Below are positions 1 to 7,227 of a DNA stretch of 15,315 nt, piece by piece (positions within the stretch are counted from its first letter, which is position 1; each line of letters starts with the position of its first letter). A model generated the notes under the pieces. That model searched no databases. It had not been told where the DNA came from and saw nothing but the letters and a program-made list of their open reading frames with translations. The stretch comes from Acidobacteriota bacterium (lineage in GTDB: Bacteria; Acidobacteriota; Terriglobia; Terriglobales; Acidobacteriaceae), in NCBI GenBank assembly GCA_003224835.1, contig QHZX01000197.1, positions 1 to 15,315 on the forward strand, written 5' to 3'. The translations under genes and the position numbers were made by a program.

Positions 1-324
1 GGACCCGATACCCGCAAACACGGGCACGAGCCTAAGCAGGAATTCTGCTTTCAACCCCAACCACGATGTCATTCCGAACATGTGCGCTCGCGCACGTGAG
101 AGGAACCCTACGTCGTTCTGCATTTCTGATGCGGTCGTCAGGACAAACGCACTGCTTGCGCGCCGATGGGGTAATCCTGTCAAAGCCGCCATCGCCGCAC
201 GAGCATCGTACGGTCCATCTCGCCCGCGCAAGCGCGTCCGTTCGGGATGACATCAACTGGGAGGAATTGCGGAAAAAGAATTAGCTCGCCACATTTCTCC
301 GGCTCCCTGAAGCGTTTTGCTCAT
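1..324. other. Intergenic region upstream of the DksA-like gene
   Basis: No supported gene lies here. Frame 3 is open from the left edge to a TAA at 33-35 and might be the tail of an upstream gene, but ten codons give no identity. The main content is the inverted repeat at 65-254. TTCTGCTTTC at 43-52 and TTCTGCATT at 116-124 match the short repeat family also seen at 9753-9803. From 255 to 324 nothing recognisable is seen. Confidence 0.5.
65..254. repeat. Imperfect long inverted repeat with nested palindromes
   Basis: Two arms, 65-105 and 214-254, are inverted copies: comparing the left arm with the reverse complement of the right gives 30 identities in 41 positions. Similarity continues inward to about 118 and 201 (9 of the next 13). 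Each arm has its own palindrome: CATGTGCGC-TC-GCGCACGTG at 79-98 on the left and CGCGC-AA-GCGCG at 225-236 on the right. No convincing coding frame runs through it. The arm core (GATGTCATTCCGAAC) resembles dispersed intergenic repeats that I recall from Acidobacteriota genomes, but copy number cannot be judged from one window. It could form a long stem-loop in RNA or be a non-autonomous REP-like element. Confidence 0.6.
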
Positions 325-354
325 TTGACGCATCTTATTTCAGGCGCATATTAT
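325..354 (+). promoter_or_regulatory. Predicted sigma70-type promoter of the DksA-like gene
   Basis: TTGACG at 325-330 and TATTAT at 349-354 are separated by 18 bases, a near-consensus -35/-10 pair. Transcription would start near 361, giving a leader of about 50 bases before the ATG at 413. The same TTGACG box with an 18-base spacer recurs upstream of the next gene (831-860). Confidence 0.6.
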
Positions 355-368
355 TCCCGTTTGGCTTT

Positions 369-397
369 GAGGCCCGCGAAGCAGAGTAGCGGGCTTC
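369..397 (+). promoter_or_regulatory. 5'-UTR hairpin just before the DksA-like ribosome binding site
   Basis: GAGGCCCGC at 369-377 pairs with GCGGGCTTC at 389-397. The 9-bp stem has one G-U pair and an 11-base loop. It lies between the predicted transcription start and the Shine-Dalgarno GGAAGA at 403-408. No run of T follows, so it is not a typical intrinsic terminator. It could stabilise the mRNA or modulate translation; that role is inferred from position only. Confidence 0.45.
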
Positions 398-412
398 AGT
401 TTGGAAGACTCG

Positions 413-781
413 ATGGACAAAAAGAAGTTGGAAGCATTCAAGAAGCGGTTAGAGACCCGGCAGCAGGAACTGCGTCGCGCTGTCTCCCGCACTCAGCAGG
501 ACGGCCGTACCGCCGATGAAGACGTTGCTCAGGATATCGCCGATAAGGCTGCCAGTTCGTATAACAAAGAGTTCTTATTTCATCAAAGCAACAACGACCG
601 CCAGTTGCTGATGATGGTTGAGAACGCGCTCGCCCGCATTCGCGAAGGCAGTTTTGGCGAGTGCATCTCCTGCGGTAAAGAGATTAATCCCAAGCGCCTG
701 GAAGCCGTGCCCTGGACGCGCCACTGCATTGAATGTCAAGAGAAGTTGGAAAAGGGCATTCTGGAAGAAGCTTCGCGCTGA
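413..781 (+). CDS. DksA/TraR-family C4 zinc-finger transcription factor
   Basis: A 122-residue cytoplasmic protein. Residues 1-80 are a charged helical region containing D-I-A-D-K-A-A at 41-47, like the acidic coiled-coil tip of DksA. Residues 84-108 form the C-x2-C...C-x2-C finger (C84, C87, C105, C108) with the family text GECISCGKEI and RLEAVPWTRHCIECQ. Family members bind in the RNA polymerase secondary channel and alter promoter choice, often with ppGpp. The ATG at 413 is preferred over the TTG at 401 because GGAAGA (403-408) sits at SD distance from 413 and lies inside the longer version. It is shorter than E. coli DksA (about 151 aa), as is usual for DksA-like proteins in other phyla. 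It is preceded by its own promoter. Which DksA paralogue type it is cannot be told here. Confidence 0.93.
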   Translation: MDKKKLEAFKKRLETRQQELRRAVSRTQQDGRTADEDVAQDIADKAASSYNKEFLFHQSNNDRQLLMMVENALARIREGSFGECISCGKEINPKRLEAVPWTRHCIECQEKLEKGILEEASR

Positions 782-830
782 TCGTCAATCGCCCAGGGCA
801 GCACCGCATACTCGGGGAGATGATCTCTCT

Positions 831-860
831 TTGACGCTCCGGAATTCCCACTGATAAACT
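831..860 (+). promoter_or_regulatory. Predicted promoter of the membrane TPR gene
   Basis: TTGACG at 831-836 and TAAACT at 855-860 are separated by 18 bases. Transcription would start near 867, about 30 bases before the GTG at 898. A GAAAGG Shine-Dalgarno at 886-891 lies between. The gene may therefore be transcribed separately from the DksA-like gene 116 bases upstream. Confidence 0.5.
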
Positions 861-897
861 TAAGGTTCCGCATATCCTCAAAGCAGAAAGGTAATTA

Positions 898-1623
898 GTG
901 CGCGCAGAAGCACGTCGTCAACTAAAGCAAGATCGCTTCAGCCGGGCCACAATTCACGCCGCCGAACAGACGGTTCATTGGACGGTCGAGCACAAAAACA
1001 AGATGACTGTCGCCGGCATCGTGCTGGCTGTCTTGATCGCTGCCGCGGTGGGCGGGTGGTATTACAACGAGCGGCGGGACGAAAAAGCCAGTGCCGATTT
1101 TGGCAAAGCCCTGCAGACCTTGGATAGCCCGGTCCGCCCGGCCGGAATGCCTCCGCAGCCCGATTACCCGAGCTTTGCCTCGGCAAAGGAGCGCGGCGCC
1201 GAGGCTCACAAGCAATTTCAAGCTTTGGTTGACAAGTACCCGCACACCCATGTCGCAGACTTTTCTCACTATTTTTTGGGCGTGACTTCGGCCCAACAGG
1301 GCGACACTGCGGTGGCCGAACGTGAGCTCAAAGCTGTCGCCGACTATCGCAACCGTGACCTTTCGACATTGGCGAAACTGGCGTTGGCTGGAGTTTATCG
1401 CGACACCAATCGCACCCAACAGGCCGTTGAACTTTACAAACAGATCATGGAAAAGCCTTCGCAGACGGTCAGCAAGTCCGCTGCCCAGATCCAGTTGGCG
1501 GAAACTTATCAGGCAGCGGGAATGACGGTCGATGCCAGGAAGCAGTACGAGCAGATTAAGAAAGAAGCGCCGCAGACTGAGGCCGGGCAAATGGCATCTG
1601 CAAAGTTACAGGAACTGAAATAG
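898..1623 (+). CDS. Single-pass membrane TPR protein (YfgM / TPR_21-like)
   Basis: 241 residues. A basic, cytoplasmic N-terminus (1-36) is followed by one membrane segment at about 37-56, then a C-terminal domain of tetratricopeptide-type helices (about 100-241), e.g. HYFLGVTSAQQGD, LAGVYRDTNRTQQAVELYKQ and LAETYQAAGMTVDARKQYEQ. This layout matches the YfgM/ancillary SecYEG translocon subunit family, in which the TPR domain faces the periplasm and binds translocon or chaperone partners; that role is inferred by architecture only. The start is GTG at 898 with GAAAGG six bases upstream. The gene ends 15 bases from the end of the convergent npdG gene. It could equally be a generic TPR scaffold or outer-membrane assembly helper. 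Confidence 0.85.
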   Translation: MRAEARRQLKQDRFSRATIHAAEQTVHWTVEHKNKMTVAGIVLAVLIAAAVGGWYYNERRDEKASADFGKALQTLDSPVRPAGMPPQPDYPSFASAKERGAEAHKQFQALVDKYPHTHVADFSHYFLGVTSAQQGDTAVAERELKAVADYRNRDLSTLAKLALAGVYRDTNRTQQAVELYKQIMEKPSQTVSKSAAQIQLAETYQAAGMTVDARKQYEQIKKEAPQTEAGQMASAKLQELK

Positions 1624-1628
1624 TTTTC

Positions 1629-1638
1629 TCGCCGGCGA
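1629..1638. other. 10-bp perfect palindrome between two convergent stop codons
   Basis: TCGCCGGCGA fills nearly all of the 15-base gap between the TAG of the TPR gene (1621-1623) and the TAG of npdG (1641-1639). GAACT at 1612-1616 and AGTTC at 1641-1645 could extend pairing around it. It may serve as a compact bidirectional 3' end, but there is no clear T-run and a loop-free palindrome makes a poor hairpin, so this is tentative. Confidence 0.25.
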
Positions 1639-2319
1639 CTAGTTCTCAAACGCCTCTTTCGGCAATCCCGTAATTCGAATACCCGAATGTCCTTTGTGCC
1701 GGATGTTCAGGCCAATGAGCACCGCCGTAATCTGCTCGATGATGCGGGCGTTCTCGAGCTTTCCTCCATCCAGCGCGCGGACGCCCGGAATCCTTCGTGC
1801 CAGTTCGCGGACGCGTTTTCCGGCTTGCTTGTCATCGCTGCACACGATCACGTCGCAATCGACCGGTCCCTCTTGCTTCAACAAATCCGCCGCAAGATTG
1901 TGGAATGCGGCAACGACTACAACGCCTTCGGGCACGAGTTCAGCCGCCTGTTGGGCCGCAGAGCCTTGCCAGACACCGAGAGTCCGTGTGGGCTTGCCAC
2001 CAACACTCGCAGCCAGAGGCACGGTTGTGTCGACAAGGATTTGCCCAGGACGCAGCGCCGGCTTGATGTGCTTCAACATCTCAGCCTGCGCTTCGAAAGG
2101 AACGGTCAAAACAACTATCTCGGCGTCAGCGCACGCAAATTTGTTTTCGGTGCCGGACACACGGCTAGCGCCACCGATCTTTTCAGATAGTTTGCTCGCA
2201 GTCTCTAAAGCACGCTGCGCGTCGCGTGAACCGATAATGACCGTCTCGCCGGCCTGCGCCCATCGCTGCGCCAACCCCGAACCTTCAGGCCCAGTTCCTC
2301 CGAGGATAGCTATGATCAC
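1639..2319 (-). CDS. npdG: NADPH-dependent F420 reductase (F420:NADP+ oxidoreductase)
   Basis: 226 residues. The protein transfers hydride between NADPH and coenzyme F420 in the cytoplasm. A Rossmann dinucleotide site opens it: ILGGTGPEGSGLAQRW at residues 5-20, followed by GSR at 30-32, which fits recognition of the NADP phosphate. VVLTVPFEAQ (69-78), VDTTVPL (96-102) and AAFHNLAADLL (137-147) are typical of the Fno/NpdG family, and the length is typical. The start is GTG at 2319-2317, overlapping the cofH TGA (2318-2316) as GTGA, which implies translational coupling. Because of the lesion in cofH, the same reading frame is also open upstream to 3486, so an uncorrected prediction gives one 615-residue CofH'-NpdG fusion. 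NpdG itself appears intact. It is the last gene of the F420 operon. Confidence 0.9.
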   Translation of the reverse strand: MIIAILGGTGPEGSGLAQRWAQAGETVIIGSRDAQRALETASKLSEKIGGASRVSGTENKFACADAEIVVLTVPFEAQAEMLKHIKPALRPGQILVDTTVPLAASVGGKPTRTLGVWQGSAAQQAAELVPEGVVVVAAFHNLAADLLKQEGPVDCDVIVCSDDKQAGKRVRELARRIPGVRALDGGKLENARIIEQITAVLIGLNIRHKGHSGIRITGLPKEAFEN

Positions 2320-3486
2320 GCGAACTCCGGCTCCAATAATGGCTCGGCGGGATAACTCTCGAAGCTCTCTTTGATTTGAATTCGCGAATATGTCGTATTT
2401 CGTTCCGCCGGAATGCGCCCGATCTGCCGAATCAGCAACTGGATATCTTCGGGGCTGGTGTATTGGCCTGCGGTGGCGCCGGCTTCTCGCGAAATAGAGC
2501 TTGCTGTTCAACTTGACCCAGGAAACCTGAATATTGTTGATGGATCCCGCCAGCATGAGACGCGCCAGCGCGTGAATTTTGAGATGCTCAGCGAGAGTTG
2601 GCCCGCTCCGCGATAATCCCTGATGGAACAGCAAAGTATTGTTATGGATGAACCCGAGCGGAACAAATTCCGTGAAGCCGCCGGTCTGGTTCTGGATCTC
2701 GCGTAATAGTAACAAATGATTTACCCAGTGCTCCGTCGTCTCGACATGCCCGTACATCAATGTCGAAGTGGTGCGAATACCGCAATCGTGGGCTGTTTTG
2801 ATGACCTCTTTCCACTGCGCCGTGGAGAGCTTGTTGCGCGAGAGCACGTGACGCACTTCGTCATCCAAGATCTCGGCCGCCGTTCCCGGCAATGTGCCCA
2901 GGCCGTTGTCACGCAGCATCGTCAGATAATCCGGCAGGCTCATGCCGGTGAGCTCAATTCCATACACAATCTCCATCGGAGAGAACGCATGAATGTGCAT
3001 TCCCGGCACCGCTGACTTCACCGCGCGCAGAATATCGCGATAATAAAAAGCCGGCAGCCCACGAGGCAGCCCGCCTTGAATGCAGACTTCAGTGGCTCCC
3101 ATTTCCCAAGCTTGAACAGCTTTTTCCGCAACCTGCTTCGGATCGTGAAAATAGGTGTCCGATTCGCGCGGACCACGGCTGAAGGCGCAAAACTTGCAAC
3201 CCACAAAACAGATGTTTGTAAAATTGATATTGCGATTGACTACGTAGGTGACGATGTTTCCCGCAAGCTCAATGCGCAGCAAGTCTGCAGCCACGAGTAA
3301 GCCGAGCAGGTCATCAGCTTCGGCGTTGGCCAGGAGCAAACATTCGTCGCGCGTGAGTCGGGAGCCGTCTTGGAATTCCAGCGCACGTTCGACAGCACTG
3401 CGGATTTCCGGCTGCATCCGCGGCGCAAGATCCAGCCAATCCAGTTGAGGGAATTTTTCTAGTTCGGCGTTCGTGCAAGTCCGCAT
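2316..3486 (-). pseudogene. cofH: FO synthase subunit 2 (CofH), internal deletion with frameshift
   Basis: CofH is the radical SAM subunit that joins tyrosine-derived and pyrimidine precursors on the way to FO. Residues 1-330 (3486-2497) are intact and carry the [4Fe-4S] cluster motif C93-x3-C97-x2-C100, the strand text CIQGGLP, and the family text NNIQVSWVKL near the end. At 2497/2496 the frame breaks. The remaining family C-terminus (ISREAGATAGQYTSPED through NTTYSR and on to TGA at 2318-2316) is read in another frame, 2495-2316. Between SKL and ISREAG about 20 residues are missing, including the conserved GANDxGGTxMEE stretch. By family spacing this is a loss of about 59 bases, not a multiple of three. 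The start is ATG at 3486, with GAGAG eight bases upstream, 22 bases after cofE. It is either a real mutation or an assembly error. Confidence 0.85.
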
Positions 3487-3508
3487 GGCTGCTCTCTTTC
3501 TATTAGCC

Positions 3509-4270
3509 TCAACGGAACAAATCGTTCTTTGCCGGCCGGATCAGCTCGCGTGCGCTTCCTCGGCCACTCTGAATTGCAAAGCCGCGCACAATGCAAACTG
3601 GTGTACGGTTAAGCTTGCCGCATACCAGACCCGCCGCGCAAGCGACCTCGTCAGCAACCGCTTCGTAGCTGGCATGAAGCGCGTATCCATGCGGGTCACG
3701 CTGCCCGCGATAGTCGGCCAGTGGCTTCATTCCAGCAATCCCAATTGCAACCTCGGTCAGCCCTTCGCGCCAGGGACGACCAAATGAATCCGAGATGATG
3801 ACCGCAATATCGCACCGGAACCGGCGTTTGAGCCTCGTCCGCAGATTCGCCGCGGAGCGATCTGGATTTTTTGGTAGCAGCACTGCGCTTTCACCACCGT
3901 CCACGTTCGAAACATCTACTCCACTGTTGGCACAGGTGAATCCATGACGTGTCTCCGTGATCAGCACGCCTTTCTTCTTGCGCACGATCCGCTTACTTAC
4001 TGAGAGTGCCAGCTCGATAACCCGTGCATCGATTCCGCTCCGGCGCGACCATGATCTTGCGCCGAGCGACGGTTTAACGCTCCCGAGCGGTTTCACCTGG
4101 CCTTCAGCTTTTGAAACAATCTTGTGCTTCACCACGAGAATGTCGCCGGTTCTCAATTTAAGTCTCTGATGCCGTAGTGCGGCGGTAAGTTTCTCTACGA
4201 GATCATCCCCGGGCCGGATCTCACCCGCAAGCGGAACCGGTATCACGCGAATCTCGCCGCGTGGCACCAT
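3509..4270 (-). CDS. cofE: Coenzyme F420-0:L-glutamate ligase (CofE), single-domain
   Basis: 253 residues. CofE uses GTP to add glutamates to F420-0 with gamma linkage. Hallmarks visible are VVKHKIVSKAEG (46-57), TRHGFTCANSGVDVSNV (107-123), LLPKNPDRSA (131-140) and ISDSFGRPWREG (159-170), the family's substrate- and metal-binding segments. The length matches stand-alone CofE. It lacks the C-terminal FMN nitroreductase-like domain that mycobacterial FbiB uses to reduce dehydro-F420-0. The ATG at 4270 overlaps the cofC TGA by one base (TGATG), indicating coupled translation. cofH begins 22 bases after its stop. Confidence 0.94.
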   Translation of the reverse strand: MVPRGEIRVIPVPLAGEIRPGDDLVEKLTAALRHQRLKLRTGDILVVKHKIVSKAEGQVKPLGSVKPSLGARSWSRRSGIDARVIELALSVSKRIVRKKKGVLITETRHGFTCANSGVDVSNVDGGESAVLLPKNPDRSAANLRTRLKRRFRCDIAVIISDSFGRPWREGLTEVAIGIAGMKPLADYRGQRDPHGYALHASYEAVADEVACAAGLVCGKLNRTPVCIVRGFAIQSGRGSARELIRPAKNDLFR

Positions 4271-4944
4271 CAGGATTTCGCCACGAGACTGCTGTCGTCC
4301 TTAGTGTTCGCAGCCGCAGCGCCAAGTCCGAATTTGCGCGCCAGAACCTGCGACCGCTTGTTACCTGGGGCTTCGGCCAGCTCGCGCAGGTCCTCCGGCG
4401 TGTCGATATCCAGGGCAATTCCCGGCAGCGAGAGCACGACGCAAGATTTGTCAGTCGCTATCGCCGCAGCCAAGTGCGGCATGAAACTGTTATTGCCGAA
4501 GCGCAGCGGAAACAGCGCAGCCGGTCGCCGCAGTACCGCGTTTGTTCCCCGCTTGCCTTTCGAAGGCACAAGCACCGACCCGGCGTTTGGACTTGCGTCG
4601 TAAATTACGCGAATATCTTCAGCTTCGATCAGCGGGATGTCTCCAGGAATAACCAGCGTGCTCTCAATTCCGCGAGCTTTGCACACCCGCGTTGCCATTT
4701 GAATGGCATCAGTCTCGCTTACATTCGCTTCATCGCGGATAATCTCGAATCCGTATCGGCCTGCAAGTTCCATCGCAAATGGGTCGGTTGTCGTAAGCGC
4801 AACCTGGTCGCCAGCATGTCTCGCAATTGCATCGAGTACATCGGTAAGCATCGCGTGCGCCAGCTCGGTCCGCGCCGCCTGTTCCAAAACCGCTGCCAAA
4901 CGCTGCTTGGCATTCCGCAGATTTTTTACCGGAACAAGAATCAT
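4270..4944 (-). CDS. cofC: 2-phospholactate (or PEP/3-PG) guanylyltransferase CofC/FbiD
   Basis: 224 residues. The enzyme activates a three-carbon phospho-acid with GTP to supply CofD. Motifs visible are PVKNLRNAKQRL at 5-16 (nucleotide-binding N-terminus), PGDIPL at 100-105 (metal-binding Asp), RGTN at 132-135, FGNNSFMPHL at 149-158 and LDIDTPEDL at 178-186. All are characteristic of the CofC family. The true substrate (2-phospholactate, phosphoenolpyruvate or 3-phosphoglycerate) differs among organisms and cannot be read reliably here. The start ATG at 4944 overlaps the cofD stop by four bases (ATGA). Confidence 0.93.
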   Translation of the reverse strand: MILVPVKNLRNAKQRLAAVLEQAARTELAHAMLTDVLDAIARHAGDQVALTTTDPFAMELAGRYGFEIIRDEANVSETDAIQMATRVCKARGIESTLVIPGDIPLIEAEDIRVIYDASPNAGSVLVPSKGKRGTNAVLRRPAALFPLRFGNNSFMPHLAAAIATDKSCVVLSLPGIALDIDTPEDLRELAEAPGNKRSQVLARKFGLGAAAANTKDDSSLVAKS

Positions 4945-5900
4945 CGGAACTCCGCTGCTGGCTCAGAGAGAATCTCCGGACACGCGAGCGCCAAAGCGGC
5001 CCGCGCAATGCGTCTTTTGTCTTCAGTGTCGCGCATCATGATGTCGGTGCAGTGCACGGTAACACCGCCGATATTAATATCGCGGGCAGCAGCCGAGTCG
5101 GAATCATCCGCAATCAAGATGTCTAGAAAATCTTCATAAGCTTTTGCAATGCCCGCAATCGAGACCGGCAATCCTTGCGCTGTCATCAGGTTCGCCGCCG
5201 GCCCAGACACAGCAGCGCTGCCGATGATGGGACTTACCGCTACTACCTTCGCCGGAGTCGTTTGCAGAGCTTCGCGAACTCCCGGAACAGCGAGAATTGG
5301 CCCAATGCTGGTAACCGGATTGCTCGGCGCAATCAGTACCGCCTGCGCGGAGGCGATTGCATCAACTACTCCTGGCGCCGGCTCTGCTTCCGAGGCTCCA
5401 GAGAAGCGGACTGAATTAACTGGATCCTGGTACCAGCGTTTCACAAAATATTCTTCGAAGCTGAGATCGCCGGCCGGCGTATCGATCCTGGTCTCGACCC
5501 GCATGTCGCTCATTGGCAGAATGCGCGACCGCACGTCCAGTTTCTCGGCAATGTATGAAGTCGCCTCCGAAAGAGTTTGCCCTCTCGATAACAATTGCGT
5601 CCGCAGCAGGTGCGTCGCCAAGTCGCGGTCTCCAACGCTGAACCAAGCCTCCTCTCCCAACTCTTTCATTGCCTGCAGGCAATGGAACGTATCGCCGCGA
5701 ACTCCCCATCCCCGCTCGCTGCTCAAAAGATCAGCGAGCACGTAGACAATCGAATCAACGTCCGGTGAGACATACAGTCCCCACCACTCATGGTCATCGC
5801 CGGTGTTCACGATGATTGTGAGTTCTTCAGCCGGAAGCAGGCGCCTTAGGCCGTCTACAAACTTCGCCCCGCCTGTTCCGCCAGTGAGAACGACAATCAT
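4941..5900 (-). CDS. cofD: 2-phospho-L-lactate transferase CofD/FbiA
   Basis: 319 residues. The enzyme transfers the phospholactyl-type (or phosphoenolpyruvyl) group from the GDP-activated donor onto FO, giving F420-0 or dehydro-F420-0. Motifs visible are LTGGTGGAK (5-13), VNTGDDHEWWGLYVSPDVDS (31-50), with the Asp cluster that binds metal and FO, and IAPSNPVTSIGPIL (190-203). The length is normal for the family. The ATG at 5900 overlaps the cofG TGA by four bases, and its own TGA overlaps the cofC ATG by four, so the three genes are tightly coupled. Confidence 0.95.
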   Translation of the reverse strand: MIVVLTGGTGGAKFVDGLRRLLPAEELTIIVNTGDDHEWWGLYVSPDVDSIVYVLADLLSSERGWGVRGDTFHCLQAMKELGEEAWFSVGDRDLATHLLRTQLLSRGQTLSEATSYIAEKLDVRSRILPMSDMRVETRIDTPAGDLSFEEYFVKRWYQDPVNSVRFSGASEAEPAPGVVDAIASAQAVLIAPSNPVTSIGPILAVPGVREALQTTPAKVVAVSPIIGSAAVSGPAANLMTAQGLPVSIAGIAKAYEDFLDILIADDSDSAAARDINIGGVTVHCTDIMMRDTEDKRRIARAALALACPEILSEPAAEFR

Positions 5901-7090
5901 GCGGCTCTCCGCGCATAATGTTCGGAGTCGGCGACCTGAAGCAGTCTTTCGGCAAGCAAGTCACTCTTCGCCGCCGCTCGTTCCACAAATTCCGGATAAA
6001 CCGGCAAGCGCTGCCGCAGCTCAAAACCCTTTGCGTGCGTTCGTCGCTCGAGTTCCTTCAGGTGAGGCCAAGGTCTTTCTGGATTTATGAAGTCTGGTGT
6101 CAACGGCGAAACTCCGCCCCAGTCGTTGATCCCGGCATCTAGTAGTTCTTCGTAATCCGGATCGGACAGATTGGGCGGGGCCTGCAGATTTATTTCAGGC
6201 ATCAGCAAACGCGCTACCGCAATGGTTCTCAACATTTCACTTCGGCTGGGCTCAGGCCAATGCGCCATTGGGATTTCAGGCTTCACCCGAAAATTCTGGA
6301 TGATCACTTCCTGAATGTGACCGTATCGCTGGTGCAGATCGCGGATTGCGACCAGCGCATCGACACGGTTTTCCGGAGATTCGCCAATTCCAATCAGTAT
6401 CCCCGTCGTGAACGGTACATTTTGCTTCCCAGCTTCTTCGATGGTCCGCAAACGTTTCGCCGGAACTTTATCCGGCGCGTTGTCGTGGGCCGCGCCCGGC
6501 GCGAGAAGCGCGTCATTTGTAGTTTCAAGCATCAGCCCCATACTCGGGGATACCGACGAAAGGCGAGCAATCCATTCGGTGCTCATCAGGCCGGGATTGG
6601 GATGTGGCAACAAGCTGGTTTCGCGAAGCACCAGCTCGCACATGGCTTCTAGATAATGCAACGTCGAGCGGTATCCCAGCTTGCGCAGCGTCTCACGCAT
6701 GTGCGGAAAAATCAGCTCCGGCTTATCGCCCAAGGAAAAAAGAGCTTCAGTGCAGCCCAGCTTTTCGCCGTCACGCGCTACTCGCAAGACTTCGTCCGGG
6801 GTCATCGTGTGCGCACCGGGCTGGCCGGGATCGCGACGGAATGTGCAGTAGCCACAATAGTCGCGGCAGAGATTCGTCAACGGAATAAAAACTTTGCGCG
6901 AGTAGGTGATTACGCCAGACTTAAATCGATCACGCGCCTCGCGGGCACGGGCCAGGAGTTCTGGCAATTCATCGTCGCTAGCGCGAATCCATCGGCAAGC
7001 GTCTTCACGTGACAGCGGCTCGAAGGGCGGCTCAATCGCAATTTGTCCAGAAGAAACTGGTGGTCCATCGCTTTGCGGTTGCCGAAGCAT
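5897..7090 (-). CDS. cofG: FO synthase subunit 1 (CofG), radical SAM
   Basis: 397 residues. CofG is the radical SAM subunit that closes the deazaflavin ring of FO together with CofH. The cluster motif is C75-x3-C79-x2-C82 (CRDYCGYC), preceded by RKVFIPLTN. ALFSLGDKPE, PHPNPGLMS, SMGLMLETT and FTTGILIGIGE are typical CofG text, and NDWGGVSPLTPDFINPE near residues 325-341 is the C-terminal signature. It is the first gene of the operon. The start ATG at 7090 has only a weak SD (GAAAGA close by, AGAGGA further up). The first 25 residues are poorly conserved in kind, so a slightly different start is possible. Confidence 0.94.
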   Translation of the reverse strand: MLRQPQSDGPPVSSGQIAIEPPFEPLSREDACRWIRASDDELPELLARAREARDRFKSGVITYSRKVFIPLTNLCRDYCGYCTFRRDPGQPGAHTMTPDEVLRVARDGEKLGCTEALFSLGDKPELIFPHMRETLRKLGYRSTLHYLEAMCELVLRETSLLPHPNPGLMSTEWIARLSSVSPSMGLMLETTNDALLAPGAAHDNAPDKVPAKRLRTIEEAGKQNVPFTTGILIGIGESPENRVDALVAIRDLHQRYGHIQEVIIQNFRVKPEIPMAHWPEPSRSEMLRTIAVARLLMPEINLQAPPNLSDPDYEELLDAGINDWGGVSPLTPDFINPERPWPHLKELERRTHAKGFELRQRLPVYPEFVERAAAKSDLLAERLLQVADSEHYARRAA

Positions 7091-7140
7091 TCGAGGTTCT
7101 TTCTATCCTCTGGCGCTCGCCGCAGATCCGGCAAACAAAA

Positions 7141-7169
7141 CCGAAGTTTCGGCTGCTGAAAGAATCATA
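7141..7169 (-). promoter_or_regulatory. Candidate -10 box and small palindrome upstream of the F420 operon
   Basis: On the minus strand TATGAT occurs at 7169-7164, about 75 bases before the cofG ATG, without a convincing -35 partner. Just downstream lies CCGAA-GT-TTCGG (7141-7152), a perfect 5-bp palindrome near the expected transcript start, suitable for an operator but short. The whole 137-base divergent gap (7091-7227) must hold signals for cofG and the flavin reductase-like gene. Confidence 0.3.
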
Positions 7170-7227
7170 GCGGAAACGGCGATTGCGCCGGAAATCCAGT
7201 GTTCGTGGTACAAATCTGATTCGAGCC

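Noticed and set aside
922..1590. 222-residue open frame on the minus strand
   Set aside because: It is the antisense of the TPR membrane protein gene, with Arg/Leu-rich text and no family features or RBS.
1639..3486. A single 615-residue CofH-NpdG fusion enzyme
   Set aside because: The linker of about 59 residues between the two parts is the wrong-frame reading of the true CofH C-terminus, which is present and family-like in the other frame. NpdG also has its own GTG coupled to the cofH stop.
4261..5139. 292-residue plus-strand open frame
   Set aside because: It is antisense to cofC and cofD, which have clear family motifs.
7183..7227. TTG start giving the flavin reductase 15 extra residues
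   Set aside because: The added residues do not look like the family, and the ATG at 7228 lies just before the conserved FATGVTVITV segment.
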